Shown: one piece after another, positions 41,355 through 49,097 of the stretch
How the letters are laid out: the number at the start of each line of letters is the position of its first letter
Position numbering within the stretch: the first letter of the stretch is position 1
DNA from: QALR01 sp045646925
GTDB taxonomy: Bacteria; Bacillota; Clostridia; Oscillospirales; CAG-272
DNA: 58,390 nt
Direction: 5' to 3'
Assembly (NCBI GenBank): GCA_045646925.1
Contig: JAZRLQ010000056.1
Coordinates: 1 to 58,390 of the forward strand
Made by a program: the position numbers and the translations under genes
The notes under the pieces: model-generated
Seen by the model: only the letters and a program-made list of their open reading frames with translations
What the model was told of the DNA's origin: nothing
Databases searched by the model: none

Positions 41355-42298
41355 GGGGTGAGTGAATCCTTTTCAGCCTGAAAATATTGTTTGACGGTGT
41401 GAATGTCGTTGTGTACGGCGGTCACAAGCGCTTGAACGTCGGAAAAATGGCGCTCGGGGCGCAAAAATTCGAAAAATTCCGTCGTGACGGTCTTTCCGTA
41501 AAGATCGCCGCGGAAATCGAGGATGAAGACCTCGCAATTGGCGGAGACCGTGTTTTCGACGGTCGGGCGTACGCCTACGTTGGCGACGCCGAAATACTCT
41601 TGTCCGTCCGAAAGAACGCGGACTGCGTAAACGCCGTATTTCGGGACCAAACGATCGAGAGGGAAGCGCTGATTGGCGGTGGGGAAGCCGAGCGTTCTGC
41701 CGAGCTGCTTGCCGTGGACGACCTCGGCGGTGATAGCGTAAGGTCTCGTGAGCATTCGTCTTGCGCGGCGGACGTTGCCGACGGAGAGCGCTTCTCTGAT
41801 CTCCGACGAGCTGACGGTGTGTCCGTCGAGCTGATACGGAGGTACGATCTCCACCGTACCACCCAAAGCGGAAATCGAGCTTTTCAGCGTTTGCGCGGTT
41901 CCTGCCGCGGCTTTTCCGTAACGGAAATTGAAGCCGCAGAGCGCGCGACGGACGTGGTAGCGGCGGAACAAAAGCTCTTCTGCGAAGCCCTCTGGGGAAA
42001 GAGCGGCGACGTCCTCGAAATCGGCGAGGATCAGAAGGTCAATGCCGAGTGCGCGAAAAAGAGGATATCGTTCCTCGGGCGAGGTCAAAAGAGAAATGCC
42101 GTTTTTCAATCGGGACGTCGGAACGGAAAACGTGAATACCGCGCTTTTCGTAATGCCCTCGCCCTTTTCGGCGGCGAGAGTCAGGAGGCGTTGATGTCCT
42201 GCGTGAACGCCGTCAAAATTGCCGATGGCGCAGGAGAGCTTGTCCTCGACGGAAAGAACGTATTCCTTTTCCGTTTTCAAATCAAAAATTCTTATCAT
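41351..42298 (-). CDS. ribF: Bifunctional riboflavin kinase / FAD synthetase
   Basis: 315 residues, normal length. The N-terminal adenylyltransferase domain has AIGNFDGVHAGHQ and CGFNFRYGKAAAG, then SSSEIREAL; the C-terminal kinase domain has GKQLGRTLGFPTAN, YGVYAVRV, GVANVGVRPTV and EFFEFLRPERHF. It converts riboflavin to FMN and FAD. Second gene of an operon that starts with an LRR protein (26-base gap) and ends with the carboxypeptidase-like gene. Its common neighbour truB is not here. Confidence 0.96.
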   Translation of the reverse strand: MIRIFDLKTEKEYVLSVEDKLSCAIGNFDGVHAGHQRLLTLAAEKGEGITKSAVFTFSVPTSRLKNGISLLTSPEERYPLFRALGIDLLILADFEDVAALSPEGFAEELLFRRYHVRRALCGFNFRYGKAAAGTAQTLKSSISALGGTVEIVPPYQLDGHTVSSSEIREALSVGNVRRARRMLTRPYAITAEVVHGKQLGRTLGFPTANQRFPLDRLVPKYGVYAVRVLSDGQEYFGVANVGVRPTVENTVSANCEVFILDFRGDLYGKTVTTEFFEFLRPERHFSDVQALVTAVHNDIHTVKQYFQAEKDSLTP

Positions 42299-42324
42299 AA
42301 ATAGCGGATTGTGTCCTTTTTATT

Positions 42325-43005
42325 TTAAATTCTCGGAATATAGCGCAATTTCTTGCTGTAATATTCACTTTCGGAAAGCACTCTGTCTGCGTAAGAGCCC
42401 TTTTCAATGAAGATGTGGTCGAGCGCTCTGCAGCTTTCGAACGCGCTTCGATGGAGCTGCTTCAGCGCGAGGGGGATATGTATGCTCTTGAGCTTGGTGC
42501 AACCGTAAAAAGCCTGATCGCCGATGCGTTCGATGCCGTCGGGCAGGTAAATGTCGCGCAGTCCCGTGCAGCCGAAAAACGCGCGATTGTCGATCTCCTT
42601 GAGCGAGGGAGAAAGTTCAACGCAATACAGATATTTGCATTCGAAAAATGCGTTTCTGCCAACGACGGAAACGGAATCTCCCATGAATACCTTGGTCAAA
42701 TGCATACAGGAGGAGAAGGCGTTCGGCTCAAGAATCTCCACGCCGTCTGCGATACGAACCTCTTCCAGAAAGGGACAGTCGACGAACGCTCTCGCGCCGA
42801 TTACGCGGACGGGAACGCCGAGGATCTCGCTCGGGATCTCAATGCGGGGGAGCAGAGAGCCTTTGTAGCCCGTGATGACGATGCCGTCTTCGGTTTTCTG
42901 AAATCTGAAGGGGATATTTCTGCATTGCCATGCTTCCTTGATCATGAGCAGGGTATCTTTTGCAAGTTCTCGGCAGGCAACGAAATAGTTTTTGGTCTTT
43001 TTCAT
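42325..43005 (-). CDS. Cytoplasmic leucine-rich repeat (LRR_5) protein
   Basis: 226 residues. About 60 residues of non-repeat N-terminus (helical, basic), then six or so LRR_5 repeats of 23 residues (VIGARAFVDCPFLEEVRIADGVEI, VVGRNAFFECKYLYCVELSPSLKE and similar). There is no signal peptide or anchor, unlike the large LRR lipoprotein in this window. GAAAGAGG site. First gene of the operon with ribF and the carboxypeptidase-like gene. Function unknown. Confidence 0.85.
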   Translation of the reverse strand: MKKTKNYFVACRELAKDTLLMIKEAWQCRNIPFRFQKTEDGIVITGYKGSLLPRIEIPSEILGVPVRVIGARAFVDCPFLEEVRIADGVEILEPNAFSSCMHLTKVFMGDSVSVVGRNAFFECKYLYCVELSPSLKEIDNRAFFGCTGLRDIYLPDGIERIGDQAFYGCTKLKSIHIPLALKQLHRSAFESCRALDHIFIEKGSYADRVLSESEYYSKKLRYIPRI

Positions 43006-43061
43006 GGATCTTATGCCTCTTTCCGTGAATATTGTGTGAATGCCTATAAATTTCCATTATC

Positions 43062-43090
43062 AGTATAGCATGAACTTTCTTTTCAGTCAA
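43062..43090 (-). promoter_or_regulatory. Sigma-A promoter for the LRR-ribF-carboxypeptidase operon
   Basis: Minus strand: TTGACT (43090-43085), 17 bases, TATACT (43067-43062). Confidence 0.75.
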
Positions 43091-43153
43091 TAAAAATGTT
43101 TCGATTTTTTACTGTTTTTGGAGATCGGAGCTTTATTTTCACCGAAGAAACTG

Positions 43154-43182
43154 TTGCAATTCTTTTGTTTTTGTGCTATAAT
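43154..43182 (+). promoter_or_regulatory. Sigma-A promoter for the second ECF sigma gene
   Basis: TTGCAA (43154-43159), 17 bases, consensus TATAAT (43177-43182); 38 bases before the start. Confidence 0.72.
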
Positions 43183-43220
43183 AAACAAAAGATCGATCGG
43201 GAAAGGAGGCGCCGTTTGCT

Positions 43221-43751
43221 ATGGATTTTGAGAAGCTGTTTGAGAATGCGGAATGTGAAAAGTCGATATTGAAGATTGCCGACGGCGATCACGATTCCTT
43301 GCGCGTGATTCATAAATATATGCATCGCCAGATCTACGCGGTCGCGTACGCGGTTCTGCGTGATTTTGCGTTGGCGGACGATATCGTGCAGGAAACGTAT
43401 GTGAAAATTATGGAGAAGGCCTCCTTTTATGAGAAGGGCACGAATGCGCGCGCGTGGATACTGTCCATTGCAAGAAATCTCGCCATTGACGTGTACAGAA
43501 GACGTTCGTTCGACTGCGGCGAGCAAAGCGTGGAAGAGGAGGCGACCAGATTCGACGAAGGCTCCGTCGTTTTTTCCATGGAGGTCAAGCGCGCTCTCGA
43601 TACTCTGGACGATGAGGAGCGCCAGATCATCACGATGAAGGTGTACGCCGAGCTGAAGCACAAGGTGATCGCAAAGATCCTTGATATCAGCGAAGAAGCC
43701 TGCAAAAAGAAATACCAACGCGCGATCGCCAAGCTGCGCGTTATGCTTTGA
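43221..43751 (+). CDS. ECF-type sigma factor, second copy
   Basis: 176 residues. Region 2 (IYAVAYAVLRDFALADDIVQETYVKIMEKA, ARAWILSIARNLAIDVYRRR) and region 4 (ALDTLDDEERQIITMKVYAELKHKVIAKILDISEEACKKKYQRAIAKL) are well conserved and much closer to the ECF consensus than the first sigma in the window. GGAGG site. The promoter looks like sigma-A type, so expression may be constitutive with control after translation. It is followed by a tiny membrane protein instead of a classical anti-sigma gene. Confidence 0.95.
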   Translation: MDFEKLFENAECEKSILKIADGDHDSLRVIHKYMHRQIYAVAYAVLRDFALADDIVQETYVKIMEKASFYEKGTNARAWILSIARNLAIDVYRRRSFDCGEQSVEEEATRFDEGSVVFSMEVKRALDTLDDEERQIITMKVYAELKHKVIAKILDISEEACKKKYQRAIAKLRVML

Positions 43752-43777
43752 TAAAAACAGAAAAGGAGAACAGATCG

Positions 43778-43963
43778 ATGGTTAAAAAGAAGATCAGAAA
43801 ATTTTTCAATTCGGTTTCCATTCAGGAGAAGATGATGATTCTCGTCGAAGAGGAAAAGGAAAATCATATTTCGCTCATCTGGATCGCTTCGGCTTCGTTT
43901 TTTATTCTGATCGTATCCTTGTTTGCTTTTTTTGTGATCAAGGAAGAGATCCCCGTCCAGTGA
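43778..43963 (+). CDS. 61-residue single-pass membrane protein next to the sigma gene
   Basis: Begins MVKKKIRKFFNSVSIQEKMM with a well-placed AAAAGGAG site, 26 bases after the sigma stop. The first ~37 residues are basic then acidic and probably cytoplasmic; a single helix follows (LIWIASASFFILIVSLFAFFVI), leaving only a few residues outside. The topology suits a minimal membrane tether or anti-sigma factor, but that role is only inferred from position. Confidence 0.75.
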   Translation: MVKKKIRKFFNSVSIQEKMMILVEEEKENHISLIWIASASFFILIVSLFAFFVIKEEIPVQ

Positions 43964-43983
43964 GACGGTCGTGAAAGGTTATG

Positions 43984-44021
43984 AAAAAGGACAGAGAATT
44001 TTGCATTCTCTGTCCTTTTTG
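43984..44021 (+). terminator. Terminator after the sigma/small membrane protein pair
   Basis: 16-bp perfect stem (43984-43999 with 44005-44020) and a 5-base loop, ending in a T run; A-rich left arm may serve the convergent gene too. Confidence 0.9.
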
Positions 44022-44071
44022 TCGTAGTGGAATAGATCGTTTCTTTCTCAGCAGGAAAAACTTTTGCCGGA

Positions 44072-44899
44072 TCAATCGATCGTGACGCTCTTGCCTGCGG
44101 CGATGCAGAGCGGTTCGTCGTCGACTGCGACCCAGACGTCGATGTCCGTCGGGTTATAGAAGGTCTTTCCGTCGGCGGAACGGCGGATCTGCTTTTGCGC
44201 GTTGACGTAATCGTAAATTTCGATGTTGGTCGCGCACCAGATATCGTAGGTTCTCTTGGAAAGCTCGGAGAGGATCTCTTCGAATTTTTCCCACTGTACG
44301 GGCGATTTTTCGTTATCGAATTCGTAAGCGTGGCCCCAGATGTAGAGGATTCCGCCCGCTCTCCACGGCGCTTTTTCCACGTTGTAGATGAAGCGCTTCA
44401 CGGGAAGCTCGCATTCGTTGTGGTGCGTCGTCGGATGCCATTCCTTGAAGTTGTCGGGGAGAGTGAAGGCGTTGGTCGCCTTGACGGTTCTGCCGTAAAC
44501 GATGGAAGCGGTATCCATGGCGGTGAAGGTATCGTTGTTATAGGTGCCGAAGGGGTAAGCAAGACCTCTGATGATCGTGCCGGATGCTTTTTCGAGATTG
44601 ATTCTGTCGGTCATCAGCTCGTCGTACTGATCCTTGATGAGCATTCTTTCGAGATGGGGATGAGAATATGCGTGACAAGCGATCTCGTGTCCGTGATCGA
44701 CGAAGAGCGGACGGACCTCGTCGGGATGAATGCCGCGGGATTCGGGATTGCAAAGATATTTGGAGTAGAAGTTGAAGGTGCATTTCATTCCGTATTTGTT
44801 GAAAAGCTCAACGAGACGTCTGTCCTGCGCGCAACCGTCGTCGTAGCTGAAGGTGAGAGCGTAGCGTTTGCCATCCTTGAATCTGTCGAATGATACCAT
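44072..44899 (-). CDS. Polysaccharide deacetylase (NodB/CE4 family)
   Basis: 275 residues from the ATG at 44899, which has a perfect AAGGAGGA site; the frame is open further upstream but without support. YALTFSYDDG (catalytic/metal Asp pair), HEIACHAYSHPHLE (metal His motif) and RGLAYPFGTYN are the CE4 landmarks. No signal peptide, so it may act in the cytoplasm or on intracellular sugars; most family members remove acetyl from chitin-like or peptidoglycan chains. The C-terminal ~45 residues (DIDVWVAVDDEPLCIAAGKSVTID) form an added beta segment. Its promoter faces away from galE. Confidence 0.88.
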   Translation of the reverse strand: MVSFDRFKDGKRYALTFSYDDGCAQDRRLVELFNKYGMKCTFNFYSKYLCNPESRGIHPDEVRPLFVDHGHEIACHAYSHPHLERMLIKDQYDELMTDRINLEKASGTIIRGLAYPFGTYNNDTFTAMDTASIVYGRTVKATNAFTLPDNFKEWHPTTHHNECELPVKRFIYNVEKAPWRAGGILYIWGHAYEFDNEKSPVQWEKFEEILSELSKRTYDIWCATNIEIYDYVNAQKQIRRSADGKTFYNPTDIDVWVAVDDEPLCIAAGKSVTID

Positions 44900-44938
44900 A
44901 TGGAAAATCCTCCTTGAGTATTTTTGATTGATACTTCT

Positions 44939-44966
44939 ATCATACCACAAAATAAAAAAATTGCAA
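44939..44966 (-). promoter_or_regulatory. Sigma-A promoter for the deacetylase gene
   Basis: Minus strand: TTGCAA (44966-44961), 16 bases, TATGAT (44944-44939) with TGG before it. Confidence 0.6.
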
Positions 44967-44984
44967 GATAATATCCGCAACAGG

Positions 44985-45014
44985 TTGACAATTTTGTGAA
45001 TTTTGCGGTATAAT
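44985..45014 (+). promoter_or_regulatory. Sigma-A promoter for galE
   Basis: Consensus TTGACA (44985-44990), 18 bases, consensus TATAAT (45009-45014). Confidence 0.82.
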
Positions 45015-45079
45015 GATATACGGATAAAAGCGGTCTGACATCGGAATATCGGACACGCAACGAAAAAGGAGGAACCCCA

Positions 45080-46096
45080 ATGAAAGTATTACTTGCCGGC
45101 GGCGCGGGCTATATCGGCTCCCATACCGCTATTGAAATCGCAAAACTCGGACACGACATCGTGATCGCGGACGACTTCTCCAACAGCAAACCCGAAGCAG
45201 TTAGCAGAATCAGAACCATCATCGGCGCGGATTTCCCGTTCTATGAGCTCGACATCGCTGATAAAGAAAAGCTCAGCGCGCTCTTCGCAGCGGAAAAACC
45301 CGACGCGGTCATCCATTTCGCAGGCTATAAGGCAGTTGGCGAATCCGTCCAGAAGCCCATTTCCTACTACAGAAACAACCTCGACACCACCCTTACCCTT
45401 CTCGAAGTCATGAAGGAATACGATTGCCACAATCTGATCTTCAGCTCTTCCGCAACCGTATACGGCGCTCCCGACGAAGTGCCGATCAAGGAAACCGCCG
45501 TTGTCGGCAGATGTACCAATCCTTACGGCTGGACCAAATACATGATCGAAGTGATCCTGAAGGACGCTGCTTTCGCAGATCCCGATCTCTCCGTCGTTCT
45601 TCTCCGTTACTTCAACCCCGTCGGCGCGCACGAATCCGGTCTCATCGGTGAAGACCCGCAGGGCGTTCCGAACAACCTCATGCCCTACATCTCTCAGGTT
45701 GCCATCGGCAAGCGCGAATGCCTCTCCGTATTCGGTGACGACTACGACACCAAGGACGGCACCGGCGTACGCGACTACATCCACGTTGTTGACCTCGCTT
45801 GCGGACACGCTTGCGCGATCGATTACGCTTCCGCTCACAAGGGCATCGAAGTGTTCAACCTCGGCACCAGCGTCGGCTACAGCGTTCTCGATATGGTCAA
45901 TGCATTCGAGACCGCAAACGGCGTAAAGGTTCCTTACAAGATCGCTCCTCGCAGAGCGGGCGATATCGCTGAATGCTATGCGGACGCAACCAAGTCCCGT
46001 GAGCTTCTCGGCTGGACCGCAAAGAAGACTCTCGTGGATATGTGCCGCGATACGTGGAACTGGCAGAGCAAGAACCCCAACGGCTACGACGCTTGA
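45080..46096 (+). CDS. galE: UDP-glucose 4-epimerase
   Basis: 338 residues, a short-chain dehydrogenase-type epimerase. NAD binding at GGAGYIGSHTAIE (7-19); catalytic Tyr/Lys in NPYGWTKYMIE; FSSSATVYG and GTGVRDYIHVVDLA are GalE signatures. It interconverts UDP-glucose and UDP-galactose for galactose use and for supply of galactosyl units to surface glycans. Codon use is richer in C-ending codons than its neighbours, which fits high expression. AAGGAGG site, own promoter and terminator, so monocistronic. Confidence 0.98.
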   Translation: MKVLLAGGAGYIGSHTAIEIAKLGHDIVIADDFSNSKPEAVSRIRTIIGADFPFYELDIADKEKLSALFAAEKPDAVIHFAGYKAVGESVQKPISYYRNNLDTTLTLLEVMKEYDCHNLIFSSSATVYGAPDEVPIKETAVVGRCTNPYGWTKYMIEVILKDAAFADPDLSVVLLRYFNPVGAHESGLIGEDPQGVPNNLMPYISQVAIGKRECLSVFGDDYDTKDGTGVRDYIHVVDLACGHACAIDYASAHKGIEVFNLGTSVGYSVLDMVNAFETANGVKVPYKIAPRRAGDIAECYADATKSRELLGWTAKKTLVDMCRDTWNWQSKNPNGYDA

Positions 46097-46151
46097 TCTT
46101 CGAATGAAGGAACAGCTCCGGATTTATTTTGCAAATATCGTTTGAAACGAG

Positions 46152-46181
46152 CTCGGCAGAAAGATTTCTGCCGAGTTTTTT
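46152..46181 (+). terminator. Terminator after galE
   Basis: 11-bp perfect stem (46152-46162 with 46165-46175) with a very short loop, then TTTTTT. Confidence 0.87.
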
Positions 46182-46211
46182 ATTTTTGCAAAGGATTTTT
46201 CATTTTATGTA

Positions 46212-46240
46212 TTGAAAAACGGAATCGTAAGTTATATAAT
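46212..46240 (+). promoter_or_regulatory. Sigma-A promoter for the plsX operon
   Basis: TTGAAA (46212-46217), 17 bases, consensus TATAAT (46235-46240), 63 bases before plsX. Confidence 0.75.
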
Positions 46241-46303
46241 ATAATGTATATGTATTATGGCTAGTTATATCTTTCGATAGAATTGACAGGAGAGTGCAGA
46301 AAT

Positions 46304-47293
46304 ATGAAAATCATTTTGGACGTTATGGGCGGAGATAAGGACGCGAAGGAATTCGTGAGAGGCGCCGTTATGGCAAAAGCGGAATACGGCGCGGACATCG
46401 TTCTTGTTGGCGACGAATCGAAAATTTCCGAGGCTCTCTCGGAAGAAAACGCGCAGGGCGATTTCGAGATCGTTCACGCGCCCGACGTGATCACAATGGA
46501 GGATAATCCTCTCAGCATTCGCAGAGAACACAGAAATTGCTCCATGGCGACCGCATTGAGAATGGTCGCAAACGGAGAAGGCGACGCTATCGTTTCCGCG
46601 GGCAATACGGGCGCGCTCTTTATCGGCGTGACGGGCTACGTGCATTGCGCGGAGGGCGTTCGCAGAGCGGCGCTTGCCAGCATTATCCCGATGGAAAAGC
46701 CTCTGTTGCTTCTTGACTGCGGCGCAAACGCAGAGGTCACTCCCGCTTTTCTCGTTCAGTTCGCGCATCTCGGCTCGATCTATATGAATCGCGTGATGGG
46801 TGTGGAAAATCCGAGAGTCGGTCTTCTCAACAACGGCGCAGAGGCGCACAAGGGCACTCCCATCTATAAAGAAGCGCACGAGCTTCTTGCAAAGGAAGAG
46901 GGAATCTGCTTCGTCGGAAACATCGAGGGCAAGGACGTTCCCTTCGATCGCTGCGACGTTCTCGTCTGCGACGGATTTGCGGGAAATATCCTTTTGAAAA
47001 CGATCGAGGGTACCTCCAAATTCGTGCTGAAGCAGTTCAGTGGCATTTTTACCGGTGTGATCGGCAAGCTCGCAGGCGCGATGGTCCTCAAAAAAGCGAA
47101 GGGACTGAAAAAGCGCTTCGATGCCAAGGAGCACGGCGGCGCGCCGTTCCTCGGCATTTCCAAGCCCGTTATCAAGGCGCACGGCAATTCTGACGCCAGA
47201 GCGATCAAAAACGCGATCCGTCAGGCGATCGCATACGCCGAAACGGGCGTGATCAGAGAGATCGAATCGCTCGCTGTCAGTGAAGCGCAATAA
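46304..47293 (+). CDS. plsX: Phosphate acyltransferase PlsX
   Basis: 329 residues from the ATG at 46304 (AGGAG eleven bases upstream; a TTG at 46283 lies before that site). ILDVMGGD, EHRNCSMATALRMVANGEGDAIVSAGNTGA, NNGAEAHKGTP and CDGFAGNILLKTIEG are the family blocks. It makes acyl-phosphate from acyl-ACP, the first step of phospholipid synthesis with PlsY. The usual acpP gene is missing between it and rnc. Confidence 0.96.
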   Translation: MKIILDVMGGDKDAKEFVRGAVMAKAEYGADIVLVGDESKISEALSEENAQGDFEIVHAPDVITMEDNPLSIRREHRNCSMATALRMVANGEGDAIVSAGNTGALFIGVTGYVHCAEGVRRAALASIIPMEKPLLLLDCGANAEVTPAFLVQFAHLGSIYMNRVMGVENPRVGLLNNGAEAHKGTPIYKEAHELLAKEEGICFVGNIEGKDVPFDRCDVLVCDGFAGNILLKTIEGTSKFVLKQFSGIFTGVIGKLAGAMVLKKAKGLKKRFDAKEHGGAPFLGISKPVIKAHGNSDARAIKNAIRQAIAYAETGVIREIESLAVSEAQ

Positions 47294-47342
47294 GATACTA
47301 TCATAAATAATCCAACAAAATAAAAAAGGATGGTTTTGCAAT

Positions 47343-48065
47343 ATGGCAAAAAAACAAAACGCTCTGCCGCGTAATATCGCTTTTCTGGAGGAGACGATCG
47401 GTTACTCCTTCGGAAATCGTGAATATGCGTTGGAGGCGTTGCGACATTCTTCTTACGCCAACGAAAACAAGCATTGCGGCGTTTGCTCCAACGAACGCTT
47501 GGAGTTTCTCGGAGACTCCGTGCTTTCGCTCGTGACGAGCAGTTATCTTTTCGATCTGTTTTCCGGACGTCCCGAGGGCGATCTGACGAAGATCCGCGCG
47601 GACCTCGTTTGTACGCGCTCGCTTTCCCATTTCGCGCGCTCCATTCATCTCGGAGATTATCTGCTTCTGGGACACGGACAGGAGCTTGTCGGCGGAAGAG
47701 ATCAAAACAAGATCCTCGAGGATGCTTTCGAAGCGTTGCTCGCGGCTATTTATCTCGATTCGGGAAAAAATCTGAGCGCCGTCGCGGCGTTCCTCGATCC
47801 GATTCTCGAAAAGGAAGTCAATCTGCTCCTTTCCGAGCAGCCGATCATGGACCCGAAATCTCGCTTGCAGGAGATCGTGCAGGAGGCGAAGGGCTTGCTT
47901 TCCTACGAGATCGTTTCGGAGAGCGGTCCCGACCACGATAAGCACTACGTCTGCGAGGTCAAGATCGACAACAACGTCATGGGCAGAGGGGAAGGCTCCA
48001 GCAAGAAAAAGGCGGAGATCAAGGCGGCAGAGGACGCTCTCAAAAATTATATCGTTACTACATGA
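47343..48065 (+). CDS. rnc: Ribonuclease III
   Basis: 240 residues. Catalytic domain with the signature NERLEFLGDSVLSLV and the second acidic cluster EDAFEALLAAIYLD; C-terminal double-stranded RNA-binding domain (DPKSRLQEIVQEAKGLLSYEIV ... GRGEGSSKKKAEIKAAEDAL). Cuts double-stranded RNA in rRNA precursors and regulatory RNAs. Preceded by plsX and overlapping the next gene by 4 bases. Confidence 0.98.
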   Translation: MAKKQNALPRNIAFLEETIGYSFGNREYALEALRHSSYANENKHCGVCSNERLEFLGDSVLSLVTSSYLFDLFSGRPEGDLTKIRADLVCTRSLSHFARSIHLGDYLLLGHGQELVGGRDQNKILEDAFEALLAAIYLDSGKNLSAVAAFLDPILEKEVNLLLSEQPIMDPKSRLQEIVQEAKGLLSYEIVSESGPDHDKHYVCEVKIDNNVMGRGEGSSKKKAEIKAAEDALKNYIVTT

Positions 48066-49075
48066 AAAAGCATATCAATATACCGATCTTCATTCCGCAC
48101 GTCGGATGTCCGAACGCGTGTGTGTTCTGTAATCAAAGGAAGATCTCGGGACACCAATGCTTCGAAAAATATTCCGTCCGAAAGGAGCTGGAAACGGCGT
48201 TTTCCACCGTGGACGGCTCGCTGCCAACGCAGATCGCGTATTTCGGCGGCAGCTTCACGGGCATTGACCGCGAGGATATGATGGAGCTTCTTTCGATCGC
48301 GAACGAATACGTCGAGAGCGGAAGATGCGAGTCGATCAGAATCTCGACGAGACCCGACTATATCGACGAAGAGATATTGGACATCCTCCGCCGATACCGC
48401 GTGGCTTCCGTCGAGCTTGGGATCCAAAGCACAGACGATGCGGTTCTCCGCGCTTGCGCGCGCGGTCATACCGCGGAGGATTCCTTCCGCGCGGCAAGAC
48501 TCGTGAGGGAATACGGCTTCGAGCTGATCGGACAGATGATGGTCGGTTTGCCTTCCGCGACCGCGGAAAGCGAAAGGGAGACCGCGCTCGATATCTGCGA
48601 CATGGGAGCGGACGGCGCGCGGATCTATCCGACGGTCGTTTTCGAGGAAACGGCGCTCGCCGACATGACGAAAAACGGCTCGTATCAGCCCTTGACGGAA
48701 GAGACCTCCGTTTCACGCGCGGCAAACGCGCTTTCGGTCTTCATTGCGCGTGACGTCCCCGTGATCCGACTCGGATTGCAATCGGGCGAGGCGCTCGAAA
48801 ACGCGGAGGGCGTGCTTGCGGGCGGATATCATCCGGCGGTCGGAGAGCTTGCGTACGCGCTGTGCTTTCGCGATATGCTGGAATCCGCGCTTTCGCAAAT
48901 GCAGACCGAGGGCAAGGACGCGGTCGTGCGCGCGCACGCATCCGACGTTTCAAAGGTGATCGGTCAGCGGGGCGCAAACAGAAATTATCTGATCCATCGA
49001 TTTTTACTGAAGAGCTTTCGGGTCGTTTCCGACGGCACCGCCGTCAAAAATCACCCGACCGTCTCTATATTATAA
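48062..49075 (+). CDS. Elp3-like radical SAM protein
   Basis: 337 residues. The radical SAM iron-sulphur motif is C16-P-N-A-C20-V-F-C23, followed by IAYFGGSFTGID, ISTRPDYID and VASVELGIQSTDD, the pattern of the Elp3/coproporphyrinogen-oxidase-like subgroup. The C-terminal ~90 residues (GGYHPAVGELAYALCFRDML) differ from Elp3 and lack an acetyltransferase domain. Function uncharacterised; tRNA modification is one possibility given the family and the RNase III neighbour. The ATGA overlap with rnc implies translational coupling. Confidence 0.88.
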   Translation: MKKHINIPIFIPHVGCPNACVFCNQRKISGHQCFEKYSVRKELETAFSTVDGSLPTQIAYFGGSFTGIDREDMMELLSIANEYVESGRCESIRISTRPDYIDEEILDILRRYRVASVELGIQSTDDAVLRACARGHTAEDSFRAARLVREYGFELIGQMMVGLPSATAESERETALDICDMGADGARIYPTVVFEETALADMTKNGSYQPLTEETSVSRAANALSVFIARDVPVIRLGLQSGEALENAEGVLAGGYHPAVGELAYALCFRDMLESALSQMQTEGKDAVVRAHASDVSKVIGQRGANRNYLIHRFLLKSFRVVSDGTAVKNHPTVSIL

Positions 49076-49097
49076 ATGAAAGGTACGGTCCACAGCA

